Below are positions 8,777-16,983 of a stretch of DNA of 64,000 nt, one piece after another (the stretch's first letter is position 1; every line of letters starts with the position of its first letter). Source of the DNA: JAHRVQ01 sp051278195 (GTDB lineage: Bacteria; Pseudomonadota; Gammaproteobacteria; Pseudomonadales; Azotimanducaceae). Both the position numbers and the translations under genes were made by a program. Location: positions 27,713 through 91,712 of the forward strand of contig JBNMQM010000008.1 of assembly GCA_051278195.1 (NCBI GenBank). The letters run 5' to 3'. Under the pieces are notes generated by a model that did not search any database, was not told the DNA's origin, and worked only from the letters and a program-made list of their open reading frames with translations.

Positions 8777-8959
8777 ATGGGAATAATGATGTTAAGCATT
8801 GTCGCGTCGATGATTTTGGGATGCGTTGTGTGGCTAATCATCGGTGACAAATTTCCAATAAAGGAAGACGTTAAGTTTCCGCCATTAAACAATATCGTGA
8901 TTTATACACTGTGTCTGCTGGTGCCAGTGTATCTGCTTATATTCTTTATCTTTAATTAG
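8777..8959 (+). CDS. Small two-helix membrane protein, hypothetical
   Basis: A 60-residue reading frame encodes two hydrophobic segments, MLSIVASMILGCVVWLIIG and VIYTLCLLVPVYLLIFFIF, split by a short charged loop. The ATG at 8777 gives a clean first helix; the frame continues up to a TTG at 8696, which is less likely as start. No ribosome site stands out. The pattern suits a small inner-membrane protein, but no family is recognised. Confidence 0.4.
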   Translation: MGIMMLSIVASMILGCVVWLIIGDKFPIKEDVKFPPLNNIVIYTLCLLVPVYLLIFFIFN

Positions 8960-9034
8960 TCTTTTATTGGTTTCTGATTCCTTTCTGATTCGTTTTTGAT
9001 TAAGAAAACTTTTGTCCTCAACTAGTGATTCCTT

Positions 9035-9652
9035 ATGCAACTTCCCATCGACATTGATTCCGTAAAGGGCTTTCTTAGTCCTGAAGAAGGTGAGGCGCTT
9101 TATGAGCACTGTCTTGAAGCTTGCGCAATAGGTCCAGCACTGGAAATTGGCAGCTACTGTGGCAAATCAAGCGTGTATCTCGGTCAAGCGTGTAAAGAGG
9201 CGAAGTCGACTTTGTTTGCTCTGGATCACCACCGAGGCTCAGAAGAGCACCAGCTAGGCGAGGAATATCACGACCCTGAATTGTATGACGTGGATGTCGG
9301 CAAAATGGACACCTTCAAATTGTTCAGGGACACGGTATCTCGAGCAAAATTGGATGATTATGTCGTGCCTTTGGTCGCACCCTCTGGCGTTGTTGCGCGT
9401 AACTGGCAAACGCCTCTTGGTATGGTGTTTATCGATGGTGGGCATAGCCTAGAAGCGGCGCAAAACGATTACGAGTGTTGGTCAGTCCATGTTGCAGCTG
9501 GTGGGATTTTGGCGATTCATGATTTGTTTCCCGACCCGACTACGGGTGGCCAAGCGCCGATCACCATTTGGCGTGCAGCTCTAGCATCTGCTCTATTCGA
9601 GGATGTTGGAGTCGTTGGCACGCTTGGCGTGCTGCGCCGTCGGCACAGTTGA
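9035..9652 (+). CDS. Class I SAM-dependent methyltransferase (Methyltransf_24 type)
   Basis: The 205-residue protein shows motif I as LEIGSYCGKSSVYL (residues 36-49) with ALDHH at the end of strand 2, and an acidic GMVFIDGGHSLEAAQNDY segment near 130-148 typical of the Methyltransf_24 group often found in glycan and antibiotic clusters. Its 3' end overlaps the convergent toroid-protein gene by 60 bases. It probably belongs functionally with the glycosyltransferase/methyltransferase genes facing it, which is an inference from position. The substrate is unknown. Confidence 0.75.
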   Translation: MQLPIDIDSVKGFLSPEEGEALYEHCLEACAIGPALEIGSYCGKSSVYLGQACKEAKSTLFALDHHRGSEEHQLGEEYHDPELYDVDVGKMDTFKLFRDTVSRAKLDDYVVPLVAPSGVVARNWQTPLGMVFIDGGHSLEAAQNDYECWSVHVAAGGILAIHDLFPDPTTGGQAPITIWRAALASALFEDVGVVGTLGVLRRRHS

Positions 9653-10675
9653 TTCTTCAGTAAAGAGTTTTGCTGCACCTGTCTTTTCCGCCAAAGCATC
9701 GGCAGCCAGCAGAATCGCGCCTGCTGTCCAGGTCGGTTTCTCTAGAGGCCACAGCGCCTCGTCACTATGCACATAGCCTGTCCAGTACGAACCATCCTCG
9801 TCTTTAAATTGATGTAACCAGCTGAAAAGCTGAGCGGCCTTGTGCCGTTCACCGACCGCAAGCAGTGACATCACGAGTTCACAGGATTCCGCGACGGTGA
9901 CCCAGGGTTCATCGCTGACGCAATGGCAACCGAATTGATCTACTACAAAGGTATCCCAGCGGGAGTTTAGGTGCTGGCGACCGCGTGCGCCGCGAATAAC
10001 ACCGGTTAATACGGGGTAGAACCAGTCCATCGCAAAACGACTTTTGCTGTCCCAGGTGCGGTCAAAAACCTCTGGGTGATTGCGCAGCGCATTGCCGAGT
10101 TTTGTGCGAGCCAGATGCCAGTCGGGGACGCGGCGTTCTAGTATTGTCGCGATGTTTAAGGCGCATTCCAGGCTCTTGTAAATGCTGCTGCAACCGGTAA
10201 TCAAGGAATCTTCTTGGATACCAAGCGTGGTGTCTTCACACCAGTAGATCTGACCGTGGCCGCCTTGCAGGCTTAGGACGAAGCCCATCGCGTTTTCAAC
10301 TACGGGCCACATATCTTCGAGGAAACCACGGTCGGCCGTCACAAGGTAGTAATGCCAGACGCCGGTCGCCACATAGGCAACAAAATTTGATTCAGCGCGT
10401 GTGCCATCTTGGATCTCGCCATCTTTATATGATGCAAGCCAACTGCCGTTCTCTAGCTGGTTGTGCTTTAGCCAGTGATAGGCGCGAGTTGCTTCATCAA
10501 AACGACCACCAATTGTCAGGCCCATTGCAGATTCGACATGATCCCAGGGATCAAGGATGCCGCCCGGGAACCAGGGAATGCCGCCGTCACTATCTTGCAC
10601 AAGGGCAATATAGTCGACAGTGTCTCGCAGGTAGTCCTCTGGATAGAGTCCCCGGGTGACGTAGAGGCGTGTCAT
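9593..10675 (-). CDS. Alpha-toroid (prenyltransferase/glycosidase-like) protein
   Basis: The 360-residue protein is all-helical in pattern and carries repeated (D/N)G(S/G)-x-W motifs: DGGIPW, NGSW and DGSYW. These resemble QW motifs of squalene-cyclase-like toroids. The segment with DPWDHVESAMGL and WPVVENAMGF also resembles six-hairpin glycosidases. I see no classical DDXXD or DXDD catalytic motif, so enzyme class is uncertain. Its start overlaps the upstream methyltransferase stop by 4 bases (ATGA), so it is translated with the methyltransferase and glycosyltransferase of the same operon. Confidence 0.6.
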   Translation of the reverse strand: MTRLYVTRGLYPEDYLRDTVDYIALVQDSDGGIPWFPGGILDPWDHVESAMGLTIGGRFDEATRAYHWLKHNQLENGSWLASYKDGEIQDGTRAESNFVAYVATGVWHYYLVTADRGFLEDMWPVVENAMGFVLSLQGGHGQIYWCEDTTLGIQEDSLITGCSSIYKSLECALNIATILERRVPDWHLARTKLGNALRNHPEVFDRTWDSKSRFAMDWFYPVLTGVIRGARGRQHLNSRWDTFVVDQFGCHCVSDEPWVTVAESCELVMSLLAVGERHKAAQLFSWLHQFKDEDGSYWTGYVHSDEALWPLEKPTWTAGAILLAADALAEKTGAAKLFTEESTVPTAQHAKRANDSNILE

Positions 10676-11469
10676 GGAGTTGTCTCCGCCATGTCCTGTT
10701 CAGGCAGTACGTTTTTACTTAGACTTTCGTCAGCCAATTGGGGTACTGGGGCGGTCTTTACAAAATACATCACCACGCTTTTGCCCATGATCGGATTGAG
10801 AACCCAGTCCAGAAAACGGGTCAATGGTGGCTTTTTCATTAAGTCCCAAACCAGAAACCGATGGTAAGCTTTTACGATACTGGCTTCTGCCTCGCCCGGT
10901 TCCTTCCAAAACAGACACTTGAGCCACCAATAAGGGACGTGCAGCGCATGGGCGTGATGCTTTTCGAAAAACACCATGCCGGTTTCGCTGATGTCATCTC
11001 GCAGGTGGCTAGCATTAAAAATCCTGACATGTCCGCCTTCCATTGCATGGTACGCATCGCTGAGTTGCCAACAAACCCACTCGGGAAAATAACGAGGTAC
11101 GCTGGCGGCAAATATCCCCCCTACCTTTAGGACTCGATTGATCTCGCTGAGTACTGGTCGATAGTCCGGGATGTGCTCGAGCACTTCCGAGCAAATCACT
11201 TTATCGAACTGCCCGTCTTCAAATGGCAGGTGAGCGCCATTCGCGACGGAAATATCGAGTGTCTTTTCTGTCAGCGTGGAGTCTTCGAACTCTTTAAACC
11301 GTTCGCGGGTTGTTTTTAAATCCTTGAGGCTTAAATCAATGCCGATTGCATGCACATTTTCCAGCATGTAAGCGGTAATCGCATGGCGACCTTCGCCACA
11401 GCCTAGATCGAGCATGGTTTCACCGGCTCTTAGGTCCAGGTGATCGAAGTTAATGGTTTGCATGGACAT
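10672..11469 (-). CDS. Class I SAM-dependent methyltransferase (Methyltransf_11 type)
   Basis: The 265-residue protein has motif I as MLDLGCGEGRHA (19-30), an acidic strand-2 end in GIDLSL, motif post-I/II around DKVICSEVLEHI, and a typical VGGIFAASVPRYFPE segment. The C-terminal 90 residues are longer than in minimal members. It sits between a GT4 glycosyltransferase (20-base overlap) and the toroid protein (4-base overlap), so it is the middle gene of a coupled three-gene operon. The likely job is methylating the product of the glycosyltransferase, which is inference. Confidence 0.8.
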   Translation of the reverse strand: MSMQTINFDHLDLRAGETMLDLGCGEGRHAITAYMLENVHAIGIDLSLKDLKTTRERFKEFEDSTLTEKTLDISVANGAHLPFEDGQFDKVICSEVLEHIPDYRPVLSEINRVLKVGGIFAASVPRYFPEWVCWQLSDAYHAMEGGHVRIFNASHLRDDISETGMVFFEKHHAHALHVPYWWLKCLFWKEPGEAEASIVKAYHRFLVWDLMKKPPLTRFLDWVLNPIMGKSVVMYFVKTAPVPQLADESLSKNVLPEQDMAETTP

Positions 11470-12832
11470 CGGTGGCTTCCGTCATAATTGCCTGGTAGTG
11501 CTGCACCAACTGTTTGGCGGCAACTTTCCAGCTGAAATGTTTCAAAATCCGCGCGCGGCCGGCTTCGCCCAGTGTTTCGCGTTTCTGATCGTTATTGAGC
11601 AAATCTATGATCGCCTCGGCAATGGCGACAGAATCGCGTACCGGAACGAGAATGCCTGCATCTCCCACGACTTCTGGCAGAGCGCCGCCTGTGGTTGATA
11701 TGACCGGTACAGCGCATGACATGGCCTCCCCGGCAGGCAGCCCGAACCCCTCGTAAATTGATGGCACGACAACGATACTTGCCTCTGCGTAAAGTTTGAC
11801 CAGAGCCTCGGTTTCGATGCCGCTAACAAAGGTAAGGTGGGACGAAAGCTCGAGCGATTCAACCAGTTTGGCCGTTTCGCCGTCGGGGTTTAGTTTGCCG
11901 AGCACCGTTAAGTGAATGTCTGGAATCGATGCGCTGAGCTGTTTGATCGCTCGGAGCAGGTACTGCAAGCCTTTCAGTGGCTGGTCGGCACTGGCGGTCG
12001 CCATGATTCGGTTTGGAATCCTTTTGACATCGGGCAGAGGGCGAAATACCTCGGTTGCAATGCCGTTATGAACAACATTGATGGCGTTTTCGTCTAGTTC
12101 AAAGGCGCTTGATACGTCTCGTTTTGATATGGCAGAAACCGTCACGACGTGCTTCAGTTGTTTGACCACCTTTTGCTGCATGTTGAGAAAGGAATGCCAG
12201 CGGCGAATCAGTAACCTTTGTTGCCAGGTAGTGGTATTTGCAAGGGCAATATCACGATCGCTGGTGACCGGGTGATGAATCGTAGTTAAAAGCGGATAAC
12301 CCTGTTCCTGAAGCCACAAGGTGCCGTAACAGAGCGATTGATTATCATGAATGATGTCGTACTGGGGTTTGTGTTGTTTAAAGTAGCGCTTAAGGCGTCG
12401 GCCGAAGGTGTACGGTTCAGCAAATCCACCCGTCAGCATCGTCCACCACTCGAAAAAATCTGTAAATGAGAGCAGGTCCTTTGCCCGCAGTGCCGTCACG
12501 TGGTTCGGCGAGGTATAGAGATCCAGACTGGGTAATGGAATCAGATTAACGCCTGGGTCTAAGTCGGGGTACGGCGGTCCGGAAATGACATCAACCTGAT
12601 GCCCCGCTGCTGTAAGGGCTTCGCTCAGGTACTTTATGTAGATACCCTGACCACCACTGAACGGATTGCTTCGATAGCCGAGCAAGGCAATACGGAGAGA
12701 CGGCTCCGAGTCACTGGTGTGCTGTTCGATGACCGAGTTGGTCATGACGCTGTTCAATAGATTGCCTAGCTTAAAAAGGACAAGATTGTAAAGACTGCGG
12801 ACGCGTAAAGCCAAGGGCCGTTGTGGCCACAT
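11450..12832 (-). CDS. Glycosyltransferase family 4
   Basis: This is a GT-B retaining glycosyltransferase of about 430-460 residues. It has the N-terminal GGQGIYIKYLSEAL loop, a central TASADQPLKGLQYLL donor-domain segment and the C-terminal EGFGLPAGEAMSCAVPV motif with the two glutamates that bind the nucleotide sugar. The frame starts at 12832, but an ATG at 12745 (MTNSVIEQ), just before the conserved core, is an equally good start. It leads an operon with a methyltransferase and a toroid protein. The acceptor is unknown. Confidence 0.85.
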   Translation of the reverse strand: MWPQRPLALRVRSLYNLVLFKLGNLLNSVMTNSVIEQHTSDSEPSLRIALLGYRSNPFSGGQGIYIKYLSEALTAAGHQVDVISGPPYPDLDPGVNLIPLPSLDLYTSPNHVTALRAKDLLSFTDFFEWWTMLTGGFAEPYTFGRRLKRYFKQHKPQYDIIHDNQSLCYGTLWLQEQGYPLLTTIHHPVTSDRDIALANTTTWQQRLLIRRWHSFLNMQQKVVKQLKHVVTVSAISKRDVSSAFELDENAINVVHNGIATEVFRPLPDVKRIPNRIMATASADQPLKGLQYLLRAIKQLSASIPDIHLTVLGKLNPDGETAKLVESLELSSHLTFVSGIETEALVKLYAEASIVVVPSIYEGFGLPAGEAMSCAVPVISTTGGALPEVVGDAGILVPVRDSVAIAEAIIDLLNNDQKRETLGEAGRARILKHFSWKVAAKQLVQHYQAIMTEATDVHANH

Positions 12833-12905
12833 TGGTTGGCTAGAACCCTAATATGAGTTCTTGGCGAGTTCCATAGGATTGTTGAGGCTAGTGTCTAGAC
12901 GAAGT

Positions 12906-13868
12906 TCAGTCAATTTTGACGTCGGTGTCCTCTGCGCGACGACCCTCTTTTTGCCGCTTGTTATTGTCAGTTAGTTCGCGGGCCGAGGTGAAGAGGTTCT
13001 CGGTGTCTCGACGATCGCCAGCGAGGCGTCGCTCTGGTCCGTAGGCGGGCGCATCGTGTTCTTCGGCAAAGACGTTGGCATAAAGGTTGGCCACCCAAAC
13101 CTGACCTTCCTGGGTGCGACGGAGATATCGAACACCATCGCCGATAAAGCGCGACACAACGTTCCAAAAAAACCTGGGGTAACCCGCTCGTAGGTCAGCT
13201 GCCGTGGTGTAGCCCATTTTGGCTGCTTGTCCGGTCTCGCGGAATTCTTGGAAGAGGGCGGAGATCTTGCGCATATATTGGGGGTCTGCCAGCTGCCCGA
13301 TTAAATCAGCGGCTCGCAGTAGGCCGGGATAGTCGTCGCTGGCCTGGTGGTCTTCCTTGCTAGGAACGGGAAAACGAGTGCGTTCGATATTGGCACAAAT
13401 GATATCGACGTCGATGGATTCATCATGGCTAAATCGCTCACTGATATGTAATTTGGCGCGATCCACGTGGTAGGGGGTGAGAAATGCATCGGTTGAGCCT
13501 GCGGGCGGTGCAATCGTCTCATCGGCGTTGATTGCAAAGCGGCCATTTCTGTCCGACTTGCAAATTCCTCTCACGTATCCAATGTCGTGATTCAGCAACG
13601 AAATGACAAAGTGGACCCAGTCGTTCGACGAAACGCAGCCCTCAACGAGGTTTTTTCCCCTGAGAATTTCGGTACCGACCAGGGTCACCATAATCGTATG
13701 ATTGACGTCATGGTAGGGTGCATCGCTGTTGGCGATTATTTCTAAAGCGTTTCGCGCGCTGATGATGATGCGCTGGATGTCATCGTTATCATCGCCGAAC
13801 TGATTGATATAGTGCTCAATCAATTCGTCAAGAAACGCGTCAATTACGACCGAAGTAGGATTAAACAT
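12906..13868 (-). CDS. HD-domain metal-dependent phosphohydrolase-like protein
   Basis: The 320-residue protein has HDVNHT (His53, His57) and HDIGY (His94-Asp95), the spacing of an HD metal site, followed by a helical region with a possible distal Asp in the RAADLIGQLADP segment. No GYP motif is present. The last 40 residues are charged and Arg-rich (GDRR, EGRRAED) and probably disordered. Its reaction is unknown; HD proteins act on nucleotides or phosphoesters. It is transcribed divergently from metR. Confidence 0.65.
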   Translation of the reverse strand: MFNPTSVVIDAFLDELIEHYINQFGDDNDDIQRIIISARNALEIIANSDAPYHDVNHTIMVTLVGTEILRGKNLVEGCVSSNDWVHFVISLLNHDIGYVRGICKSDRNGRFAINADETIAPPAGSTDAFLTPYHVDRAKLHISERFSHDESIDVDIICANIERTRFPVPSKEDHQASDDYPGLLRAADLIGQLADPQYMRKISALFQEFRETGQAAKMGYTTAADLRAGYPRFFWNVVSRFIGDGVRYLRRTQEGQVWVANLYANVFAEEHDAPAYGPERRLAGDRRDTENLFTSARELTDNNKRQKEGRRAEDTDVKID

Positions 13869-14064
13869 AACGATTCCGTCATTTCTTTGTTTTTATTCTA
13901 CGCCTATTGTCCCTTGACGTGCCCCTGAGTCAAGCACTTCAAGGTCTGAACGGCTTTCTTTTGCTGACGAGCGTGCTATTCATCCGTTTGGTAAGATGAA
14001 GAAAATTTGTTTTAATCGCTAATAACATTAGACCTTTTCATATCCACTGATCGCAGGACCCATC

Positions 14065-14985
14065 TTGATAGAACTCCGGCACCTAAAAACCCTGATCGCC
14101 CTTCGCGATACAGGCAGCCTAGTAGAAGCAGCAGATCGTCTGTTTCTCACCCAGTCTGCGCTTTCGCATCAGCTAAAGGACTTAGAAGATCGTCTAGGCT
14201 GCACGCTATTTATTCGCAAGACCAAGCCGCCGCGGTTTACTAGCGCGGGGCGGCGCTTGCTGAATCTCGCTGATGACGTCATGCCGATGTTTAAACTGAC
14301 TGAGCGTGATATTGCGCGTCTGGCGGGTGGCGAAGCAGGGCGGTTGCACATCTGTATTGAATGTCACAGCTGTTTCCAGTGGCTCGTGCCCTGCATGGAC
14401 AGGTATCGCGGCAACTGGCCAGAAGTAGAATTGGATATCACTGGCGGATTCAACTTCGCACCCCTGCCGGCGCTTGTTAGGGGGGACCTAGATCTGGTGA
14501 TCACATCAGACCCGGTGGAACTCCCCGGACTGACTTATGTGCCACTGTTCCGATATGAGGCGATGCTGGCTGTTCATCCGCAACACAAATTATCGCAGCG
14601 CAGTTTTATCGAGCCGGTTGATCTTGCAGAAGAGGTGCTGATTATGTATCCCGTTGAGCGAGATCGATTAGATATCTTCACTCGATTTTTGGATCCTGCC
14701 GATGTCGATCCGAAAGAAATTCGAACGGCAGAGTTAACGGCGATGGTGGTTCAGCTGGTGGCCAGTAGTCGTGGCGTTGCCAGTTTGCCTAACTGGAGTC
14801 TGGCGGAATACGAGCCTATGAATACGGTCGTCGCGAAGAGCCTTGGTGAGCACGGTCTTTGGGCTACTCTGTATGCGGCTATTCGAGAAGATCAGCGAGA
14901 TTCGCCCTTTATGGAAGACTTCCTGCGAACGGCTAACGAAACCTGCTTCGAGACATTGCAAGGCATTAAGCGGGTGGCAAATTAG
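14065..14985 (+). CDS. metR: LysR-type regulator, MetR (methionine biosynthesis)
   Basis: The 306-residue protein matches E. coli MetR along its length: IELRHLKTLIALRDTGSL, QSALSHQLKDLE in the N-terminal helix-turn-helix (to residue 65), IECHSCFQWL, the GDLDLVITSDP hinge and YPVERDRLD. MetR uses homocysteine as coactivator to control met genes. The start is a TTG at 14065, the only one that gives the conserved first residues. No met gene is adjacent; the PLP enzyme at 618 is a possible target by inference. Downstream lie the 22-bp repeats. Confidence 0.9.
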   Translation: MIELRHLKTLIALRDTGSLVEAADRLFLTQSALSHQLKDLEDRLGCTLFIRKTKPPRFTSAGRRLLNLADDVMPMFKLTERDIARLAGGEAGRLHICIECHSCFQWLVPCMDRYRGNWPEVELDITGGFNFAPLPALVRGDLDLVITSDPVELPGLTYVPLFRYEAMLAVHPQHKLSQRSFIEPVDLAEEVLIMYPVERDRLDIFTRFLDPADVDPKEIRTAELTAMVVQLVASSRGVASLPNWSLAEYEPMNTVVAKSLGEHGLWATLYAAIREDQRDSPFMEDFLRTANETCFETLQGIKRVAN

Positions 14986-15037
14986 CTGACCGGGCGAGTA
15001 ACAGTAAAGCCTTTAGCGAGTGAAAAGCCTTTAGCGA

Positions 15038-15125
15038 AAAAAGCCCTTAGCTAGAAACGAAAAAGCCCTTAGCTAGAAACGAAAAAGCCCTTAGCCAGAA
15101 ACGAAAAAGCCCTTAGCCAGAAACG
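15038..15125 (-). repeat. 22-bp tandem array, four copies
   Basis: Copies lie at 15038-15059, 15060-15081, 15082-15103 and 15104-15125, unit aaaaagcccttag(c/c)(t/c)agaaacg on the plus strand. Copies 1-2 share one base difference (t for c) from copies 3-4. On the minus strand each copy carries GGGCTTTTT, the same tail as the terminator next to it, so the array seems to have grown from the terminator's flank. Degenerate partial copies continue toward the metR stop. Confidence 0.93.
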
Positions 15126-15160
15126 AAAAAGCCCCGACAGATTCCGAAGATCGTCGGGGC
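15126..15160 (-). terminator. Rho-independent terminator, minus strand
   Basis: GCCCCGAC (15131-15138) and GTCGGGGC (15153-15160) make a perfect 8-bp GC-rich stem; on the minus strand it is followed by five T. It ends whatever is transcribed leftward from about 15300. No annotated gene lies on that strand within 340 bases upstream. Confidence 0.8.
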
Positions 15161-15290
15161 CTCGTCAACGTAGGGAGCGAGCTCCGAACTTGACCAACAA
15201 GTTTAATTAACTAGTTAGACCGAGCTCGAAGGCTCCCTTAATAGACTGATATATGATGGGATCACCTCCTTTTTACGTTCAGGGAATCCA
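15126..15290 (-). ncRNA. Candidate small RNA or leader-peptide transcript with perfect Shine-Dalgarno
   Basis: Reading leftward: AAAAAGGAGGTGATCC (15274-15259) is a full 13-base complement of the 16S rRNA 3' end. A long inverted repeat follows (AGGGAGC/GCTCCCT at 15172-15178 and 15232-15238, continued by GAGCTC on both sides), enclosing a second hairpin (AACTTG/CAAGTT, 15187-15203), and then a terminator. No ATG or GTG start lies at normal spacing. An ATC or ATA start would give a roughly 16-residue peptide ending GAFELGLTS. No known RNA family is recognised. Confidence 0.4.
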
Positions 15291-15506
15291 TCGGCACGCT
15301 CGTCGACCCCCCCTGGTTAGGATGCAAGCGAGTAAATCAGTAGCGAATTTAGCTGATGCGATTCGGCGTGTCAAAGACTCTCCAAAATAAATTTACGCGT
15401 CTATTCGTTGCGAAGCTGGCGTTTTATTTCCGCTTTGATTTGCACGCCGTTGGGGACATATTTTGGTGCGTAATGTGGCCGAATGAATTAGGGCTTGAGG
15501 GAATAA

Positions 15507-16097
15507 CTAAGGAATCAAAAATCGCTGTTGCCAGTCATTGCCATCGTGAGTAAACACTCGCCGATCATGGATACGGTCTTCCCGGTTGAGGTCTAGCACC
15601 TCAATTCGATTTGCCGTCAATTCAACACCTGTCGCTTCATCGGGCGGCAGCATATCGTCAGGTTTATAGACTTGTCTAATACGGGCAATCTCGTCGACCA
15701 GCACCTCGCGGCTTGGTATCTCGCTGCTTTGCGGTGCAAATTCTTTGTAGACATAGTCGAGTTGCTTTGAGCCCCGCGGGCGGCGAAACCAATTGGATTT
15801 TACTTCTTCAGGTTCTAGCATGCTGGTGGTGCCTTGGATACGGTACTGCTTTTGCTGACTGGGATACCACAGCAGTAGTTCGTAGCTCGCACCATCTTTG
15901 AACAGGTGCCACTTCGGGCTGGTGCTATTGATGAATAAGAGAAATGCTCTGTCCGTGATATCTCTGAGCACGAGGGTTCTAACCGACGCTGCACCGGCCG
16001 CCGACGCAAGGGCAAGAAAACACGTGTCAGCGTTGGGGTCCTGAATTTTTCGGGCCTCGATACGATCAGCTTTGATGCTAGCAATGGGATCCATCAT
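15507..16097 (-). CDS. Pyridoxamine 5'-phosphate oxidase-like flavin-binding protein
   Basis: This 196-residue protein has the split-barrel pattern of PNPOx-like proteins: ASVRTLVLRDITDRAFLLFIN with SPKWHLFKD as FMN-phosphate contact, then a pyridoxamine-oxidase-like C-terminus ending DRRVFTHDGNDWQQRFLIP. The key residues for pyridoxine chemistry are not clearly all there, so it may act on another substrate. It follows the MBL-fold gene by 9 bases in the same operon. Confidence 0.7.
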   Translation of the reverse strand: MMDPIASIKADRIEARKIQDPNADTCFLALASAAGAASVRTLVLRDITDRAFLLFINSTSPKWHLFKDGASYELLLWYPSQQKQYRIQGTTSMLEPEEVKSNWFRRPRGSKQLDYVYKEFAPQSSEIPSREVLVDEIARIRQVYKPDDMLPPDEATGVELTANRIEVLDLNREDRIHDRRVFTHDGNDWQQRFLIP

Positions 16098-16106
16098 GAG
16101 TCAGGC

Positions 16107-16964
16107 CTATTTGTAAGACGCGTGTAGTGTTTTCAACCACATCTCTGTGCTAATGAAATGATCGCCCCAGCTATCCCACTTTTGGTCGAGTCCAGTGCTG
16201 AGAATGTCGCTTTCAGTTTTGCCGTCGGCAATCGATTGTTTCACGGTTGTGCTGGTTTCTTTCAACATCACCAGGTAGAGCGCCAAGTCAGTCTTGTTAC
16301 CTAGCTCGCCATGCCCTGCGATCACTTTCGTCTCGTTGTTCATGATACTCAACATATGGTCGATGGCTGTGATCAGCCCGTCTACAGAACCGCCCGCATC
16401 TATGTCGACATAAGGGAAACGATGATTGAAGAAGTTGTCACCCATGTGAAGCACATTTGATGTGTTGAAATGCACCATCGTGTCGCCGTCGGTATGGCCG
16501 CTCGGGGCATGAATCAGGTCAACTTTTTCATCATTGAAGTGAATACTGACGTTGTTTTCGTAAGTGATAACCGGGAGTGCCTGCTTAGGGAAGTTGCCCT
16601 CGGTGTCGTTGAGGAGTCGAATACGTACGTTGTGGTGAGCCATAATGATGCTGTCTTCACCAAACTGAACATTGCCGCCTGTGTGGTCCCCATGATAATG
16701 GGTGTTGAGCAAAAAAGTAGGTGTCTCATCGCCAATCGTTTTCAGTGCGGCTTTGATTTTCGGCGCGAGCGGCTCAAACTGATCGTCGATCAGCAGCATG
16801 CCATCAGACCCGTAAGACACTCCGATATTGCCCCCAGCGCCAGTCAGCATATAGATGCCGTCCGTAACGGGGATCACTTTGATCTCAACTTTTGCCCAGC
16901 GATCGTCGGCCGCCGTTGCATATAAACTGGCGAATGCGATGAGGATAAAAAGTGATTTTTTCAT
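16107..16964 (-). CDS. Secreted metallo-beta-lactamase-fold hydrolase
   Basis: The 285-residue protein begins MKKSLFILIAFASLYATAA, a signal peptide, so it works in the periplasm. The zinc ligands are clear: HYHGDH (89-94), His157 in SGHTDGD, Asp176 in MGDNF and His218 in GHGE. It belongs to the broad class that includes glyoxalase II-like and alkylsulfatase-related hydrolases rather than to a proven beta-lactamase. It lies between a two-TM protein and a PNPOx-like protein on the minus strand. Confidence 0.8.
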   Translation of the reverse strand: MKKSLFILIAFASLYATAADDRWAKVEIKVIPVTDGIYMLTGAGGNIGVSYGSDGMLLIDDQFEPLAPKIKAALKTIGDETPTFLLNTHYHGDHTGGNVQFGEDSIIMAHHNVRIRLLNDTEGNFPKQALPVITYENNVSIHFNDEKVDLIHAPSGHTDGDTMVHFNTSNVLHMGDNFFNHRFPYVDIDAGGSVDGLITAIDHMLSIMNNETKVIAGHGELGNKTDLALYLVMLKETSTTVKQSIADGKTESDILSTGLDQKWDSWGDHFISTEMWLKTLHASYK

Positions 16965-16983
16965 GCTGTCTCCGAGCGCTGAT

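Larger units (their letters stand above)
14986..15506. other. 521-base gene-poor stretch after metR
   Basis: This gap holds a 22-bp tandem array (15038-15125), a minus-strand terminator (15126-15160) and a structured minus-strand element with a perfect anti-16S sequence (15160-15275). From about 15300 to 15506 I see no convincing gene or motif. Confidence 0.8.

Noticed and set aside
15038..15125. CRISPR array
   Set aside because: Units are contiguous without spacers; it is a simple tandem array, and no cas gene is present.
15259..15271. GGATCACCTCCTT on the plus strand, equal to the 3' end of 16S rRNA
   Set aside because: Neighbouring bases do not match the rest of the 16S 3' end; the sequence is better read on the minus strand as a Shine-Dalgarno complement.
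15253..15390. Plus-strand frame from a double ATG through the anti-16S element
   Set aside because: No ribosome site, and it runs across the hairpin region; coding unlikely.
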